A stretch of 64,000 nt of DNA from NCBI RefSeq assembly GCF_015714725.1, contig NZ_WBKM01000331.1, positions 1 through 64,000 on the forward strand, read 5' to 3'. The notes beneath the pieces were generated by a model that did no database searches, was not told where the DNA came from, and was given only the letters and a program-made list of their open reading frames with translations. The stretch is from Nostoc sp. WHI. GTDB taxonomy: Bacteria > Cyanobacteriota > Cyanobacteriia > Cyanobacteriales > Nostocaceae. Below, in pieces: positions 17,940 through 27,750 of this stretch. Numbering within the stretch: the first letter of the stretch is position 1; every line of letters starts with the position of its first letter. The translations under genes and the position numbers were made by a program.

Positions 17940-20111
17940 CTACACGAGGGCCAGTTCAACACTGTCATAATGCTCTAAAACAGTAACACCCTCGCAAAAT
18001 GCGCCTTTCTTCAAGAAATCTAATACATTTTCAGGTGCGCCAACCACATAAATATCAATATTGCTACCCAACTTTTGCTTGGTGAAAATGAGATATCGTA
18101 GACCAGCTGCGCTAATACATTTCAAATCGTCTAACAGCAAGACTAAGCGTTTGATTGACTGGGCTGTTGCTTTCTGCAATTCTTCCTCAAGTAGTCCCAA
18201 AGCATTGGCATCAAGTAAACCACTTAAAGATATTTTAGCAACACCTCCGGTTAATTCTAACAAAGTTGCATTGAAAAATACTTGAGCGGGAAGAAGTCTA
18301 ACTCTAACTTTTAGTTCGTCCTGAGTTAATGGTAGTTTGACTGTCAGGTTTTGGGCATCAAAGTCAGAATAAGGCTGCCCATTAATCCAAACTTCGCCAA
18401 TGTGTACACTGCCAGGTGGTAAAATATCGGGCTGAACTCGTAAAATATTATCTTTGAAACCTCCTTGTTTTGGCTTGAAATACAGATCCATCGGCTTTTT
18501 AGTAAGCAATAGATTAGTATAAACACAAGACAAGTACGCCAGTTCAAACGAGTGGTAACCGCTCATGGAGTGACTACCCTTGCCCCTTTCAGTTCCTAGC
18601 AAGTAGGGAACTCCATTAGCCAAAACATTGAAGTAGATACCCCCATCGGCGTAATCGAGGAACCAAGCATTATAAAAAGCTGCTGATTCCCGCGCTAGTT
18701 TTTGGTACTGAGAATTTTCAAGTGAGCCAGCGAGGATCAGGTAGGCTAGTATGGCCTGTTCCTGCTGCCACCATGCTTTGCGATCATGCCAAACAAATCG
18801 GTGTGTCTTTTGGTTTGGTTCTAAAATGCGCTCTACAACATCGTACCACCCTCCCCGCTGTTGGTCGCTGCCAACAGCGGGCATGATGTCTGCAATTTTT
18901 TCAGCCAAGGCAACATACTTCTCTTTTGGTTTTAGGTGGTGCATCCGCATTAGATTCCAAGCAATTTTGAGATTGTGACCCACAACTGCCCGGTTCTGTT
19001 GCCATCCCCATGTTGTATCATGACTCCAATCTTCATGAAAACGTTCTTGAACAAACGGACTAGAGTCGTAATCTGGAAAATGCTTTTCAATTGCGTCAAA
19101 GGTATACTCAAGTAAATCAGCATATTCATTCTTACCACTCGCCAGCCAAAGATTGATTAAGTATGCTGGGGCATGATCACCTACTGAGTTCCAATTCTTT
19201 TTCGCCCGGTTATGACCCAAGGTGCTACTGTAGGGACTGAGATTAATCGGATCAATGTGTGAGAAAAATCCGCCTTTGTCTGTTTTGTCTAGAAAATAGT
19301 TTTTGAACAGATTCATAGTCAATTCGATATCATTCATGATACCTGGGTCGCCCGTCACCCGATAAGTCTGAGTCAAACCAGCTAGTGCATAAATCTGTTC
19401 ATAAGCTGGTATTGCGTCGTAGTCATCCCCAAATTCTGAGGAAAATATTTTTTGCTCTCTACCGTCTGGTTTAACGTCGATTGCGTGATACCAATAGCAA
19501 ATTCCTTCACCCTCATCCAGAAAACGCATGTGATCGCGCAAATATTCAGTGCCTTTTTCCGCAGCTTCTAAGTAACGGTCATCTCCAGTCATTAGGTAGG
19601 CTGTAGCAAAACCGTAAACTAAACGCGAAATCGTGTCGGTTTCTTGACGATTGCTTATTTCTTTCGCACCAACCAAACCTAAATTAGTGCGATATTTCCG
19701 ATAGTCGATTTCCCCATCTTCAAACTGCATTTTTAAGTAAAAATTGGCAAGGCTCCGTACTTGATTGACCCACCAATCCTGCTTTTCAAATGCATACTCA
19801 CTTTCAGTTTTGCCAAGGAATACAATATGTTTAGCTTCAAACTTATGCTGACTATCCTCAGGATAAAAAGTCCCGTACACGTAAAGGTAGCGATCTGAAA
19901 CCAACATTGCTCTCATTTGAAGAGTGCAATCGTAATAAGGTTCACCCAAATTTCGGACTAGTTCAGCATAGGTCGTATCAGACAGGGCTACTTCAAACTC
20001 CCTTCCATCGGTCGTTTTAAGATTGAATGTCCCAAAAGCTCCATTTTGAGAATTAAAGTTTGTAACATACCCAGCGATTAAATCTGAGAATGGGAAAGTC
20101 ACTGTATTCAT
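17940..20111 (-). CDS. AGE-family epimerase/isomerase fused to a STAS domain
   Basis: Of 723 residues, the first 100 or so form an unassigned beta-rich domain. The central part (about 115-560) is an (alpha/alpha)6-barrel of the N-acylglucosamine 2-epimerase/mannose isomerase family: FATAYLMTGDDRYLEAA, AYEQIYALAGLTQTYRVTGD, AVVGHNLKIAWNLMRMH and WHDRKAWWQQEQAILAYLI. The last 100 residues are a STAS domain (KISLSGLLDANALGLLEEEL, then LVLLLDDLKCISAAGLRYLI), the fold of anti-sigma-factor antagonists; the usual phospho-serine position reads SAAG. I use the ATG at 20111, which has AGGAG eight bases upstream; the longer frame contains a non-coding Nostoc repeat. It precedes nothing but sits next to glgX in the same direction, which suggests a role in carbohydrate use. 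Confidence 0.87.
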   Translation of the reverse strand: MNTVTFPFSDLIAGYVTNFNSQNGAFGTFNLKTTDGREFEVALSDTTYAELVRNLGEPYYDCTLQMRAMLVSDRYLYVYGTFYPEDSQHKFEAKHIVFLGKTESEYAFEKQDWWVNQVRSLANFYLKMQFEDGEIDYRKYRTNLGLVGAKEISNRQETDTISRLVYGFATAYLMTGDDRYLEAAEKGTEYLRDHMRFLDEGEGICYWYHAIDVKPDGREQKIFSSEFGDDYDAIPAYEQIYALAGLTQTYRVTGDPGIMNDIELTMNLFKNYFLDKTDKGGFFSHIDPINLSPYSSTLGHNRAKKNWNSVGDHAPAYLINLWLASGKNEYADLLEYTFDAIEKHFPDYDSSPFVQERFHEDWSHDTTWGWQQNRAVVGHNLKIAWNLMRMHHLKPKEKYVALAEKIADIMPAVGSDQQRGGWYDVVERILEPNQKTHRFVWHDRKAWWQQEQAILAYLILAGSLENSQYQKLARESAAFYNAWFLDYADGGIYFNVLANGVPYLLGTERGKGSHSMSGYHSFELAYLSCVYTNLLLTKKPMDLYFKPKQGGFKDNILRVQPDILPPGSVHIGEVWINGQPYSDFDAQNLTVKLPLTQDELKVRVRLLPAQVFFNATLLELTGGVAKISLSGLLDANALGLLEEELQKATAQSIKRLVLLLDDLKCISAAGLRYLIFTKQKLGSNIDIYVVGAPENVLDFLKKGAFCEGVTVLEHYDSVELALV

Positions 20112-20349
20112 TGAATTGTCTCCTAAAATGTAATGTCGATGACCAAAGCCTTTCGGGGCAAGTGTCAGGGTGTAGGCGAAAGAACTAGCCTTGAAGGATA
20201 TTGAATAGACCTCTTGCAAAAGTCCTTCTTTTCGCTTTTTTCTTTGCGCCTTTGCGTGAGACAAAAAATTATTTATGCAAGAGGTATAATATAAGCTCCT
20301 CAATTTAATGATGGAAAATCAAGGAGATTTTTAGGGGACTAATAAATTT

Positions 20350-20441
20350 AGGACTTACGCACACTCTACGATTCTTCTCGTAGAGAAGGCGTCTTGGCAG
20401 TTCGATAAATTAAGCTTTTCGGCGATTTTTGCGTAAGTCCT
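20350..20441. mobile_element. MITE-like element, ACTTACGCA family
   Basis: The ends AGGACTTACGCA and TGCGTAAGTCCT are inverted repeats 92 bp apart. It lies in the gap between glgX and the AGE-STAS gene. The ends match copies at 27364-27454 and 32083-32173 but the middle differs. Confidence 0.75.
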
Positions 20442-20531
20442 AAAACTGAAAAAAAGGTGCTCTGATTGGATACTGCTAACTTTAGTTATGGGATTTTTCT
20501 ATCCCTAGTACAAAACACATTAACTGCCAAA

Positions 20532-22649
20532 CTATTTGGAAATGAGAACAACGATGCTACGACCTTGAACTAAGCAGAAATCCTCTGGAATTAAAGTCTC
20601 TTGCCCCGATTCCACAATATCCATCGGAGAAGGTTGAGCAGTATCCATGACTTTGTACCATTTCCTAGCTGCAAGAGGAGGAATTTCAAATTTTAGAGTA
20701 TCCCAGTACATATTGAGCATGATGTGAATATCTGATGCTCCTTTAAAGCCTGCTAATGTAAAAGCAAGAATTCTGCCATGAGCCTCGTTCCAAGCTGGTC
20801 TAAACAAATGTAAGCCATGCCAAGAAATGTCTGCCAAACCTCGCTCATTAACTTCGCCGTTGAAGAAGTGGCGGCGGTGTAATGCGTCATGGCAATAGCA
20901 TTTACGGAAATCAATTATCAGTTTGAAAAACCTGTATATATCTGCATTCTTCTCCACAAGATTCCAATCAAACCAGCTGATTTCGTTATCTTGGCAGTAA
21001 GCATTGTTATTGCCATTTTGAGTACGTCTAATTTCATCACCAGATGTAATCATCGGCACACCCTGAGACAGGAAAAGAATAGCTGTAAAATTCTTAATTT
21101 GTCGCCGCCGCAAAGCATCAATTTCGGAATTATTAGTTTCTCCTTCAGCACCACAATTCCAACTCAAATTGTCATTTATTCCATCCCGACTGCCCTCGCC
21201 ATTGGCTTCATTGTGCTTGTTGTTGTAAGAAACTAAGTCATTGAGAGTAAACCCATCGTGGCAGGTAATAAAGTTAACGCTGTTAATTGGTAAGTGTCCG
21301 CTTGCTTGGTAAAGATCAGCACTTCCAGAAAGACGCCTAGCAACTGCGCCTACAAGTCCTGAATCTCCCTTGATAAAGCGTCGAATGTCATCTCGGAAGC
21401 GTCCGTTCCATTCCGCCCAACGATATCCTGGAAAGTAGCCAATCTGATACAATCCAGCAGCATCCCATGCTTCAGCAATAATTTTTGTCTCCGCAAGGAC
21501 TTCCGATGTTTCAATTTGCCAAACTACAGGCGGATGAACCATCGGGTTTCCGTTTTGGTCACGGGATAAGATAGAGGCTTCATCAAACCGGAAGCCATCA
21601 ACGTGCATCTCTTGCACCCAAAACTCTAGGCAATCAACAATTAACTTCTGGACTAAGGGATGGTTGCAGTTAATTGTGTTCCCACACCCTGAGTAATCCA
21701 TGTAGTACTGTTTGTCAAACGGCACAAGGTGATAGAATATACTATTAAAGAACCCTTTAAAGTTAATAGTTGGGCCTTCATGGTTTCCTTCACCAGTGTG
21801 GTTAAAGACTACATCTAAGATGACCTCAATTCCTGCTTTATGCAAGGCTTTTACCATATCCCGAAACTCTGTAATTGGGTTTTTCTCACTGGGAGAAGCA
21901 CAATATGAAGTTTCTGGGGCAAAAAAGCTGTGTGGATTATATCCCCAATAATCTTTCAGTTGCTTACCGTTGACTTCTCGAAGAACTTCCGTTTCATCAA
22001 AGTCAAATACTGGTAACAATTCAACAGATGTGATCCCTAATTCTTGCAGATAAGGAATCTTTTCGATAACTCCAGAAAAAGTACCAGGATTTTTGCAACC
22101 AGAAGAAGGTGATTTAGTAAATCCACGAACGTGTAACTCATAAATAATGGTTTCATTCATGGGTCGGTTAATGGGGCGATCGCCTTCCCAGTCATAATCT
22201 GATATGTCTATGACTACACTACGCATTGAAGTAGCCAAGTTATCTTTCGACCCTAAAGCATCAGTGCGCTTCCATAGCGCAGTACTGTTTCCCTTTGAGT
22301 AAGGATCAATCAGTACTTTATTTTTGTTAAAACGGTGTCCTTTTCCATGTAAATCTTGAGGGCCATCAATGCGATAAGCATAAGCAGCACCAGCTTTTAA
22401 ACCTCTGATATAGATATGCCACAAGAAGAACGTTTTGTTGAGCTTTGGGTCTAACTGAATGATTTCTATGGGTTCTGAGTCATTAGGTGTCTCAAACAAC
22501 AACAATTCGACAGATGTGGCATGTTCAGAAAAGATTGAAAAGTTGACTCCATGTTTGTCGGGCTTGGCACCTAAAGGATATGTACGTCCCAATTCTACTT
22601 GGTAGTTTGTTGTTATTTCAGCTTGATATTGAAGTTGTGTTGTAATCAT
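20532..22649 (-). CDS. glgX: Glycogen debranching enzyme GlgX (isoamylase type)
   Basis: A GH13 isoamylase-type enzyme that cuts alpha-1,6 branches in glycogen. It has an N-terminal CBM48 region (GRTYPLGAKPDKHGVNFSIF) and the four GH13 motifs: DVVFNHT, GFRFDEAS (nucleophile Asp), IAEAWD (acid Glu) and FITCHDGFTL. CQDNEISWFDW is typical of GlgX. Length 705 aa is normal. It follows the AGE-STAS gene's upstream region in the same direction, separated by a MITE. Role: mobilising storage glycogen into glucose phosphates that feed the pentose-phosphate enzymes found elsewhere in the window (inference). Confidence 0.95.
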   Translation of the reverse strand: MITTQLQYQAEITTNYQVELGRTYPLGAKPDKHGVNFSIFSEHATSVELLLFETPNDSEPIEIIQLDPKLNKTFFLWHIYIRGLKAGAAYAYRIDGPQDLHGKGHRFNKNKVLIDPYSKGNSTALWKRTDALGSKDNLATSMRSVVIDISDYDWEGDRPINRPMNETIIYELHVRGFTKSPSSGCKNPGTFSGVIEKIPYLQELGITSVELLPVFDFDETEVLREVNGKQLKDYWGYNPHSFFAPETSYCASPSEKNPITEFRDMVKALHKAGIEVILDVVFNHTGEGNHEGPTINFKGFFNSIFYHLVPFDKQYYMDYSGCGNTINCNHPLVQKLIVDCLEFWVQEMHVDGFRFDEASILSRDQNGNPMVHPPVVWQIETSEVLAETKIIAEAWDAAGLYQIGYFPGYRWAEWNGRFRDDIRRFIKGDSGLVGAVARRLSGSADLYQASGHLPINSVNFITCHDGFTLNDLVSYNNKHNEANGEGSRDGINDNLSWNCGAEGETNNSEIDALRRRQIKNFTAILFLSQGVPMITSGDEIRRTQNGNNNAYCQDNEISWFDWNLVEKNADIYRFFKLIIDFRKCYCHDALHRRHFFNGEVNERGLADISWHGLHLFRPAWNEAHGRILAFTLAGFKGASDIHIMLNMYWDTLKFEIPPLAARKWYKVMDTAQPSPMDIVESGQETLIPEDFCLVQGRSIVVLISK

Positions 22650-22819
22650 TTTGTCTTTGTTCTCATCTGGAGCGTTAATTGATAATTAACTGAACAATTC
22701 CGCAAGACTTAATTGGCTATTAGGGTTAACGTAGTTGCAAACAATCCAACCAGACTGCTCAGAAACTAGCAGCGTTTTTCTTTCCCACATGACAGACTCA
22801 ATTTATTAATCCTAGTACT

Positions 22820-23446
22820 TTACCTGGTAGTTACCTGTAATCTCTGCTCATTAATTGCCTTTAAGAAAATTTCCATGAACTCGGCAACTACTTCAGGATG
22901 TTTTGCTGTGATCAGATTGCCATCAATGTGTAAATTTTTAGTTCCATCTCCATCAAAAATAATGATGCCTCCAGCATTTTGTACGTCACAAAGAATGTTA
23001 TGTGCACAAGTAACTTCACGATTCTTCAGTAGTTCTGGGTCAGCGCAAAGCAGCCAAAGGCTATGACAGATAGTTCCAATCTTTAATTTGCCAGCATCCA
23101 TAGCCTTGACAGCTTTTCGGAGAAATCTGACAGCAGGAGATTGATTGGGTTGACCTTGTTTAGGATACTTTTCATAGCGAAGACGATCCATGGCGTATGC
23201 ACCGATGAGAATAATAGCTTCATAATCGGTAGGTTCAATATCATTTACTTCTACTGTAACAGTCACTTCTTCTATTAAATTAATTCCCTTAAATGTCAGT
23301 TTATCTTGATTCCAAAGATGAGAAATGTACTCTATCTCGTATCCATTATCCGGGAAAAAACTATTAAATGCTCGAAATTCAATTTCGTCAAAATGCTCTT
23401 CGATTAGCACACCTATTTTACCCTGATTCTTAGCATTAACTACCAT
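22820..23446 (-). CDS. DJ-1/PfpI-family protein
   Basis: A 208-aa protein of the DJ-1/PfpI class I glutamine-amidotransferase-like fold. IGVLIEEHFDEIEF is the first strand with the conserved acidic residue, and KIGTICHSLWLL holds the nucleophile-elbow cysteine; ITAKHPEVVAEFM is near the C terminus. The family includes glyoxalase III, deglycase-like and stress proteins. AAGGAGACAC precedes the ATG. It is 72 bp downstream of the CMD gene in the same direction, so they probably form an operon. Confidence 0.87.
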   Translation of the reverse strand: MVVNAKNQGKIGVLIEEHFDEIEFRAFNSFFPDNGYEIEYISHLWNQDKLTFKGINLIEEVTVTVEVNDIEPTDYEAIILIGAYAMDRLRYEKYPKQGQPNQSPAVRFLRKAVKAMDAGKLKIGTICHSLWLLCADPELLKNREVTCAHNILCDVQNAGGIIIFDGDGTKNLHIDGNLITAKHPEVVAEFMEIFLKAINEQRLQVTTR

Positions 23447-23518
23447 GTTTTTGTGTCTCCTTTATACCTATTTACAACAGCCTTTTCTTCATCTTCAATC
23501 TTGTACTAAATCAGTCTG

Positions 23519-23911
23519 CTATTCATTTGAATTGAGAATATCATTCAGAGTACCAAAGCACCCCGCGGCCTTATTAAATCCTGCATAAACGCACATGAAC
23601 AAAAGAAGCTCCTCTATTTCTGCACGAGTAGCGCCTTGTTGCATAGCCATATTTACATGTGTAGCAAAAGGACTGCCAGCCCCAACTTGATCTTGATTGA
23701 CAACATCAATAGCAATTGTTATTAAAGCCTTGGTTTTTTGGTCAATTAACGGAAGACCCCATGCTTCACCTGCTACTCGAGTACAAAAGTCCCCAAATTT
23801 CGGATTGATACTTTTTAAGGCATCTTGAAGTTTTACATTATCTAAAACAGCATTTTTATATACTGTTGTATTGGCATTTTGCTTCAGTGTTGGATAATTA
23901 GGCTGACTCAT
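23519..23911 (-). CDS. Carboxymuconolactone-decarboxylase-family protein
   Basis: A 130-residue CMD/AhpD-like protein. The core reads FCTRVAGEAWGLPLIDQKTKALITIAID, then HVNMAMQQGATRAEIEELLLFMCVYAGFNKAAGCFG, the typical HxxxA...GAT..EI.E pattern. It is closely like the first 120 residues of the six-domain fusion at 36034-39183, so the two share recent ancestry. TGGAGAAAAGAT stands before the ATG at 23911; the upstream extension is not needed. Members act in aromatic catabolism or peroxide defence; it lacks the CxxC of AhpD, so a lyase- or isomerase-like role fits better. Confidence 0.87.
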   Translation of the reverse strand: MSQPNYPTLKQNANTTVYKNAVLDNVKLQDALKSINPKFGDFCTRVAGEAWGLPLIDQKTKALITIAIDVVNQDQVGAGSPFATHVNMAMQQGATRAEIEELLLFMCVYAGFNKAAGCFGTLNDILNSNE

Positions 23912-25938
23912 ATCTTTTCTCCACTTTTTACATAGATTTAGCTTTTCCGCCACCAAAGTTGTTTTGGAATAAAAGCTATTAAGTGCTTTGCTTGTTTAAT
24001 AAAACAGAAAACTTTGATGAATGATTTGCTTTAGCTTTCCATCGATTGTGACAGTGCAGCCGTTACAATGATTATTTGCACTGGATTTTGATAAATCTAG
24101 AAAACTTGTTTCTCTATGTATCTTTAACAATTTAGGAAAGTATTAGCCAGCTAAAATCTTTGAGTTAAGACCAAATTTAAGCTTTTATACTATTACGGTG
24201 GGAGTTTTGTAAAAATTCTCTTATTAAAGCGGCTATTACGGAAAAATAATAACTGACTTATAACTACGCTCTTTTTAACAGACTAATATTTTTGGACTTC
24301 AAGTCCTTTGTACACACATGTTGGACTGTTTTGGAAAGTGATTTCCAGACTGGTCAATTATTTTTGCAATACATCTAATCAATCAACCTCTTGTATAAAT
24401 TAAAAATAATAAGCCCACCCCATAAGTAAGGAGGGTTGGGGGTGGGGTATTAGGGACTTTTGCAAAAAGTCTAATTATGAATCGACTACAAAGTACCTTC
24501 CAACTGCGAAATAGTCTAGACATCTTAATTTGCTAATTCGCTTCAAAGCAAGAAAAGAAGTTATTTAGCAAAATTTTATGGGTAGCTTGGAATTGTGCTT
24601 CCCCAGTTTCGGAAGCAGTGAATTGATTTAACAGCCAGGATTGGAGAAAAAAATAAAAATATTGGCGTTTCTGAACAAGAGTATGAATTTAGTCTCACAC
24701 AAAGACGTAAAAGTAGTTGCACAGAGAAGTCTGAGCGCCGATTTCCCCGGACAGAACTTCGGTGGTCAAGAAATTAAAGAGGAGTTGAGTGACAGTAGAG
24801 ATAAAGCAAGTGTTTCAGCGCTTTTCTTATGCAGTTAAGTTGTTAAGTCTATCCTTAAGTTATCGATGTTCATTTTACAAAACTTTGTAGGGCTGCAAGA
24901 CTCAGTATCAATAAACTTCAGTTCTGTAGGACAATCTATGAAAAGTATTACCTCATAACATACTGGAACTTCAGCCTTTAAAAAGGGCATCCGATTGCTA
25001 TATTAGCATTAAATAATACTAACTCTTCGAGGGCAGTTTTAGATTTATACACTTCGCAGCTTTAAGTTTCTTGTTTCTTAACCTGTTTAACTAGATTGAC
25101 GGGTAACTTGAAGTATTTTATTTCATGCTAGAGGCTTTACCGTCACCATCGCCCCAACCCCCATCAAATAAAAAATGATTTTTTGATTCGCATTTTTAAA
25201 TTTATCTTAAGAAAGGGATGGTGATCTTAACCTAGTCAATAAAGGGTTGAGCGGCCTGAACTAAAGGTCGTTTCCAGCACAGATACCCACTAAAAACCAT
25301 AGACTTGCTTCGCTGTAATCGGCAAAATTACAAAAAATGTCAATACATGTACACTCTTTATCCAAAAATTGTCAGGGCATGATAATATGACTTTGTTGTT
25401 GCAAATAAGAAAGAAAGTTTACCTAAACTTTCAGAAATATTTCTGTAGCTAAGCTTTTTCTAGTTAGCCTACAAACGTTTTTGTCAGTATATGCAATTCA
25501 GTTATAGACCACGATAACTGATAAAGCATTTTATTGCGCTGTGAAATATAGAGCCTCCAAAGTTTTTTTGCTTGAAGCAGATATACGTAAATCGCTTCTG
25601 AGAGGTTTGAAAAGATATATTGGAACGAGCTATTAGTTTGTTCCTTTCTGCAATATAACTTTTAAGTATTGGGAAAATTTTGTTGTGATTAAAATCTCCT
25701 GCTGTGTCATAAAAGTATCATAATGAGTATCAAAGTTCTTTTGAGCTTTAGTACAAAAGGACTTTTTAACTTTTAAACTCAAGACCTTTAAAAAGTACTT
25801 TAGTACTTTTTAAAGGTCTTCAGGAACTACGCGCCAAGAATGCTTTTAGGTGAATAAATCTTTTGCAACAACTGGATTATTGCCACAAGTGACTTTTTCT
25901 CATTCTGTCTGTAGTAACCGCAACTGAGGAAACGAACC
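23912..25938. other. Two-kilobase region without a recognised gene
   Basis: The region is AT-rich with many stops in all frames. A 65-codon plus-strand frame at 24641-24838 starts with TTG and is not convincing. A perfect hairpin is found at 25781-25820. The rest shows no repeat ends or gene scraps that I recognise; it may be decayed sequence or a long regulatory region. Confidence 0.5.
25781..25820. terminator. Perfect 18-bp hairpin upstream of the diiron-like gene
   Basis: AAGACCTTTAAAAAGTAC (25781-25798) and its exact complement (25803-25820) flank a four-base loop. It is 118 bp before the next plus-strand gene. It might be a terminator or part of that gene's leader. Confidence 0.6.
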
Positions 25939-26778
25939 ATGCGTAATGACTTTTTGATTAATACTAAATCCGCGTGTATTCTGTCTGACGAAGTAGTGGT
26001 GGCAACTGCCAAACGCACTTGGATACATCAACCTAATCCTGCGGGAAGCAGCGATCGCACCGCTTCAAAAATAAGTGATGCAGACAGGATCGCTCAAACT
26101 CAGAAGCTTTTAGATAGGGCGATCGCCTATGCTTGGCACACTGTAAAGAGCGATCGCAGACCACCAAAGCTGACTCCTATACGTTGGGTATGGCGAATGG
26201 CAGGTGCGTACCATTCAAGCCGCCATACCTCACGACTGATGGAAGAAGCGGCTCAACGCTTTGCTGCATCTGGTCGCACAAACTTAGCAGAGTGGGCTGC
26301 ACAGAAAGCTAAAGAGGAGGCTGGTCATGACCGACTCGCCCTGCTCGATATTCAGTCAATGGGATATGAAGCTGAGGCTGTAGTGCAAGCACTCGTTCCA
26401 TCTGCTGCGACAGCTTTGGTAAATTACTTCACTCAAAGTGTGCAAGCTCCAGATTCAATTGGTTGCCTTGGCTATTGCTATACTTTGGAACGTCTTGCTA
26501 TGGGTATTGGAGAGAAGTATATTCAGGGAGTAGAAAAATTGCTGCCACAAGAGATTAAGGCTACCCGTTGCCTCTATGTACACAGTCGTTTAGGCAGCGA
26601 GGAAGAGCATATGAAAGGAACAGTTAAGATGATTGCGAGTCTTACTCATGAGCATTTCGTGCCCGTAGTCAGTGCCTGTTACAAAACTGCACTGATATGC
26701 TTTAGCCCACCTAAAGAAGGCTACGTATTGGAGGAGGAACTCCAGAATATATTAAGGCCACTCAAGTCAGTCATATAG
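25939..26778 (+). CDS. Haem-oxygenase-like (TenA/PqqC-fold) putative diiron protein
   Basis: The 279-residue protein looks all-helical and matches the 'iron-containing redox enzyme' group of haem-oxygenase-like diiron oxidases. Candidate metal ligands are E126 and H130 in KEEAGHDRLAL, E184 in YTLERLAMG, H215 in YVHSRLG and E221/H224 in SEEEHMKG. Such enzymes oxidise or cleave small molecules and, in some natural-product pathways, amino-acid side chains. GAGG lies nine bases before the ATG. Directly downstream, in the same direction, are two identical small peptide genes, which makes a peptide substrate possible but unproven. I am fairly sure of the fold, not of the reaction. Confidence 0.7.
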   Translation: MRNDFLINTKSACILSDEVVVATAKRTWIHQPNPAGSSDRTASKISDADRIAQTQKLLDRAIAYAWHTVKSDRRPPKLTPIRWVWRMAGAYHSSRHTSRLMEEAAQRFAASGRTNLAEWAAQKAKEEAGHDRLALLDIQSMGYEAEAVVQALVPSAATALVNYFTQSVQAPDSIGCLGYCYTLERLAMGIGEKYIQGVEKLLPQEIKATRCLYVHSRLGSEEEHMKGTVKMIASLTHEHFVPVVSACYKTALICFSPPKEGYVLEEELQNILRPLKSVI

Positions 26779-26883
26779 GCATGGCATCTCAATGTCAACC
26801 ACTATCAACATGACCTGAAAGCTTAAGATATTTATCTCAGGCACTCTGAACTGTACTTTCTAAATAACCTTTACGAGGATACG

Positions 26884-27069
26884 ATGATGACCATAACAAA
26901 TATCAGCATTGAGCAGCAGTCTTTAAGCCAAGACTCTATAAGCCAGTTCACTGCGATCAGCTCCCAAATCTTGTTGCAAGTCTTGAATGATGTTGAACTT
27001 GAGTTGGAAACAATTTTGGTCACGGAATTTAAGCAGGAATTGTCAGCAGACATTATCCCCTCTTTTTGA
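26884..27069 (+). CDS. 61-aa peptide, first tandem copy
   Basis: The gene has GAGGATACG before a double ATG, a good ribosome site. The product is acidic, has no cysteine, and has a Ser/Gln-rich N half, a helix-like middle (QILLQVLNDVELELETIL) and ends ELSADIIPSF. I do not recognise the family. The second copy codes for exactly the same protein. It follows the putative diiron enzyme by 105 bp. Possible roles: precursor peptide of a modified natural product, or a small partner protein; neither is shown. The antisense frame differs by one amino acid between the copies, which favours the sense strand as the coding one. Confidence 0.7.
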   Translation: MMTITNISIEQQSLSQDSISQFTAISSQILLQVLNDVELELETILVTEFKQELSADIIPSF

Positions 27070-27155
27070 AATATCAGGGCTATTCAATGAAAGCCTAAGA
27101 TATTTATCTCAGGCACTCTGAACTGTACTTTCTAAATAACCTTTACGAGGATACG

Positions 27156-27341
27156 ATGATGACCATAACAAATATCAGTATTGAGCAGCAGTCTTTAAGC
27201 CAAGACTCTATAAGCCAGTTCACTGCGATCAGTTCCCAAATCTTGTTGCAAGTCTTGAATGATGTTGAACTTGAGTTGGAAACAATTTTGGTCACGGAAT
27301 TTAAGCAGGAATTGTCAGCAGACATTATCCCCTCTTTTTGA
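27156..27341 (+). CDS. 61-aa peptide, second tandem copy
   Basis: Protein-identical to the first copy; two silent base changes separate the genes. The same GAGG ribosome site and double ATG are kept. A MITE of the ACTTACGCA family begins 22 bp past its stop codon and marks the end of the conserved block. Confidence 0.7.
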   Translation: MMTITNISIEQQSLSQDSISQFTAISSQILLQVLNDVELELETILVTEFKQELSADIIPSF

Positions 27342-27363
27342 AATATCAGGGCTATTCAATTTC

Positions 27364-27454
27364 AGAACTTACGCAAACAATACCCAAAACCCTGATTTTC
27401 AGGTAGGGGCAATTCATGAATTGCCCCTACACCGTGTAGTTTTGCGTAAGTCCT
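27364..27454. mobile_element. MITE-like element, ACTTACGCA family, 91 bp
   Basis: Ends AGAACTTACGCAAA and TTTGCGTAAGTCCT; an inner palindrome GTAGGGGCAATTCATG with its complement. It is nearly identical in sequence and equal in length to the copy at 32083-32173. Confidence 0.85.
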
Positions 27455-27750
27455 AAACTTGTGAATAGATTAGGCTTGATCTAACAATCGATATTTTCAA
27501 CTTTTTAGCTACAGTAAGTAGGCGTACAAAAAAAATATTTATAGTCATTGCGAACGTTCGTGGAGAGTCTTGTGGAGATGCTACGCGAACATTCCGCTTC
27601 TTTCCATTCGCAATGACATTGTGTAATTGATTTTGTCCCCTTACTTAAAAAAGAGTTAAATGAGTGGCAGCTAACATGGAAATAATACGGTAACTGACAA
27701 AGTTGATAGTGACCCCAAATTAACCGATTAATCGGTTAATTTGGGGTTGT
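27455..27750. other. Intergenic region with a GTCATTGCGA hairpin element and a terminator
   Basis: Inverted ends AGTCATTGCGAA (27543) and TTCGCAATGACA (27618) mark a short palindromic element. A 34-nt perfect palindrome at 27713-27746 stands at the 3' end of the minus-strand WD40 gene. Confidence 0.6.
27713..27746 (-). terminator. 34-nt perfect palindrome past the WD40 gene
   Basis: CCCCAAATTAACCGATT followed at once by its complement. It sits four bases beyond the stop codon of the minus-strand WD40 gene, so a terminator or mRNA-stabilising hairpin is likely. Confidence 0.65.

Larger units (their letters stand above)
26816..27359 (+). repeat. Clean tandem duplication of a 272-bp unit
   Basis: Copy one is 26816-27087 and copy two 27088-27359. 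I count three base differences: one in the leader and two inside the peptide gene. Both coding differences are silent (AGC to AGT). Each unit has its own leader, ribosome site and complete 61-codon gene. Confidence 0.95.

Noticed and set aside
24641-24838. 65-codon plus-strand frame in the 2-kb gap
   Set aside because: TTG start, low-complexity Lys/Ser content and no known relatives; chance open frame is more likely.
26871-27325. Antisense 60-codon frames opposite the duplicated peptide genes
   Set aside because: The two copies differ by one amino acid on this strand while they are identical on the sense strand, and only the sense strand has ribosome sites.
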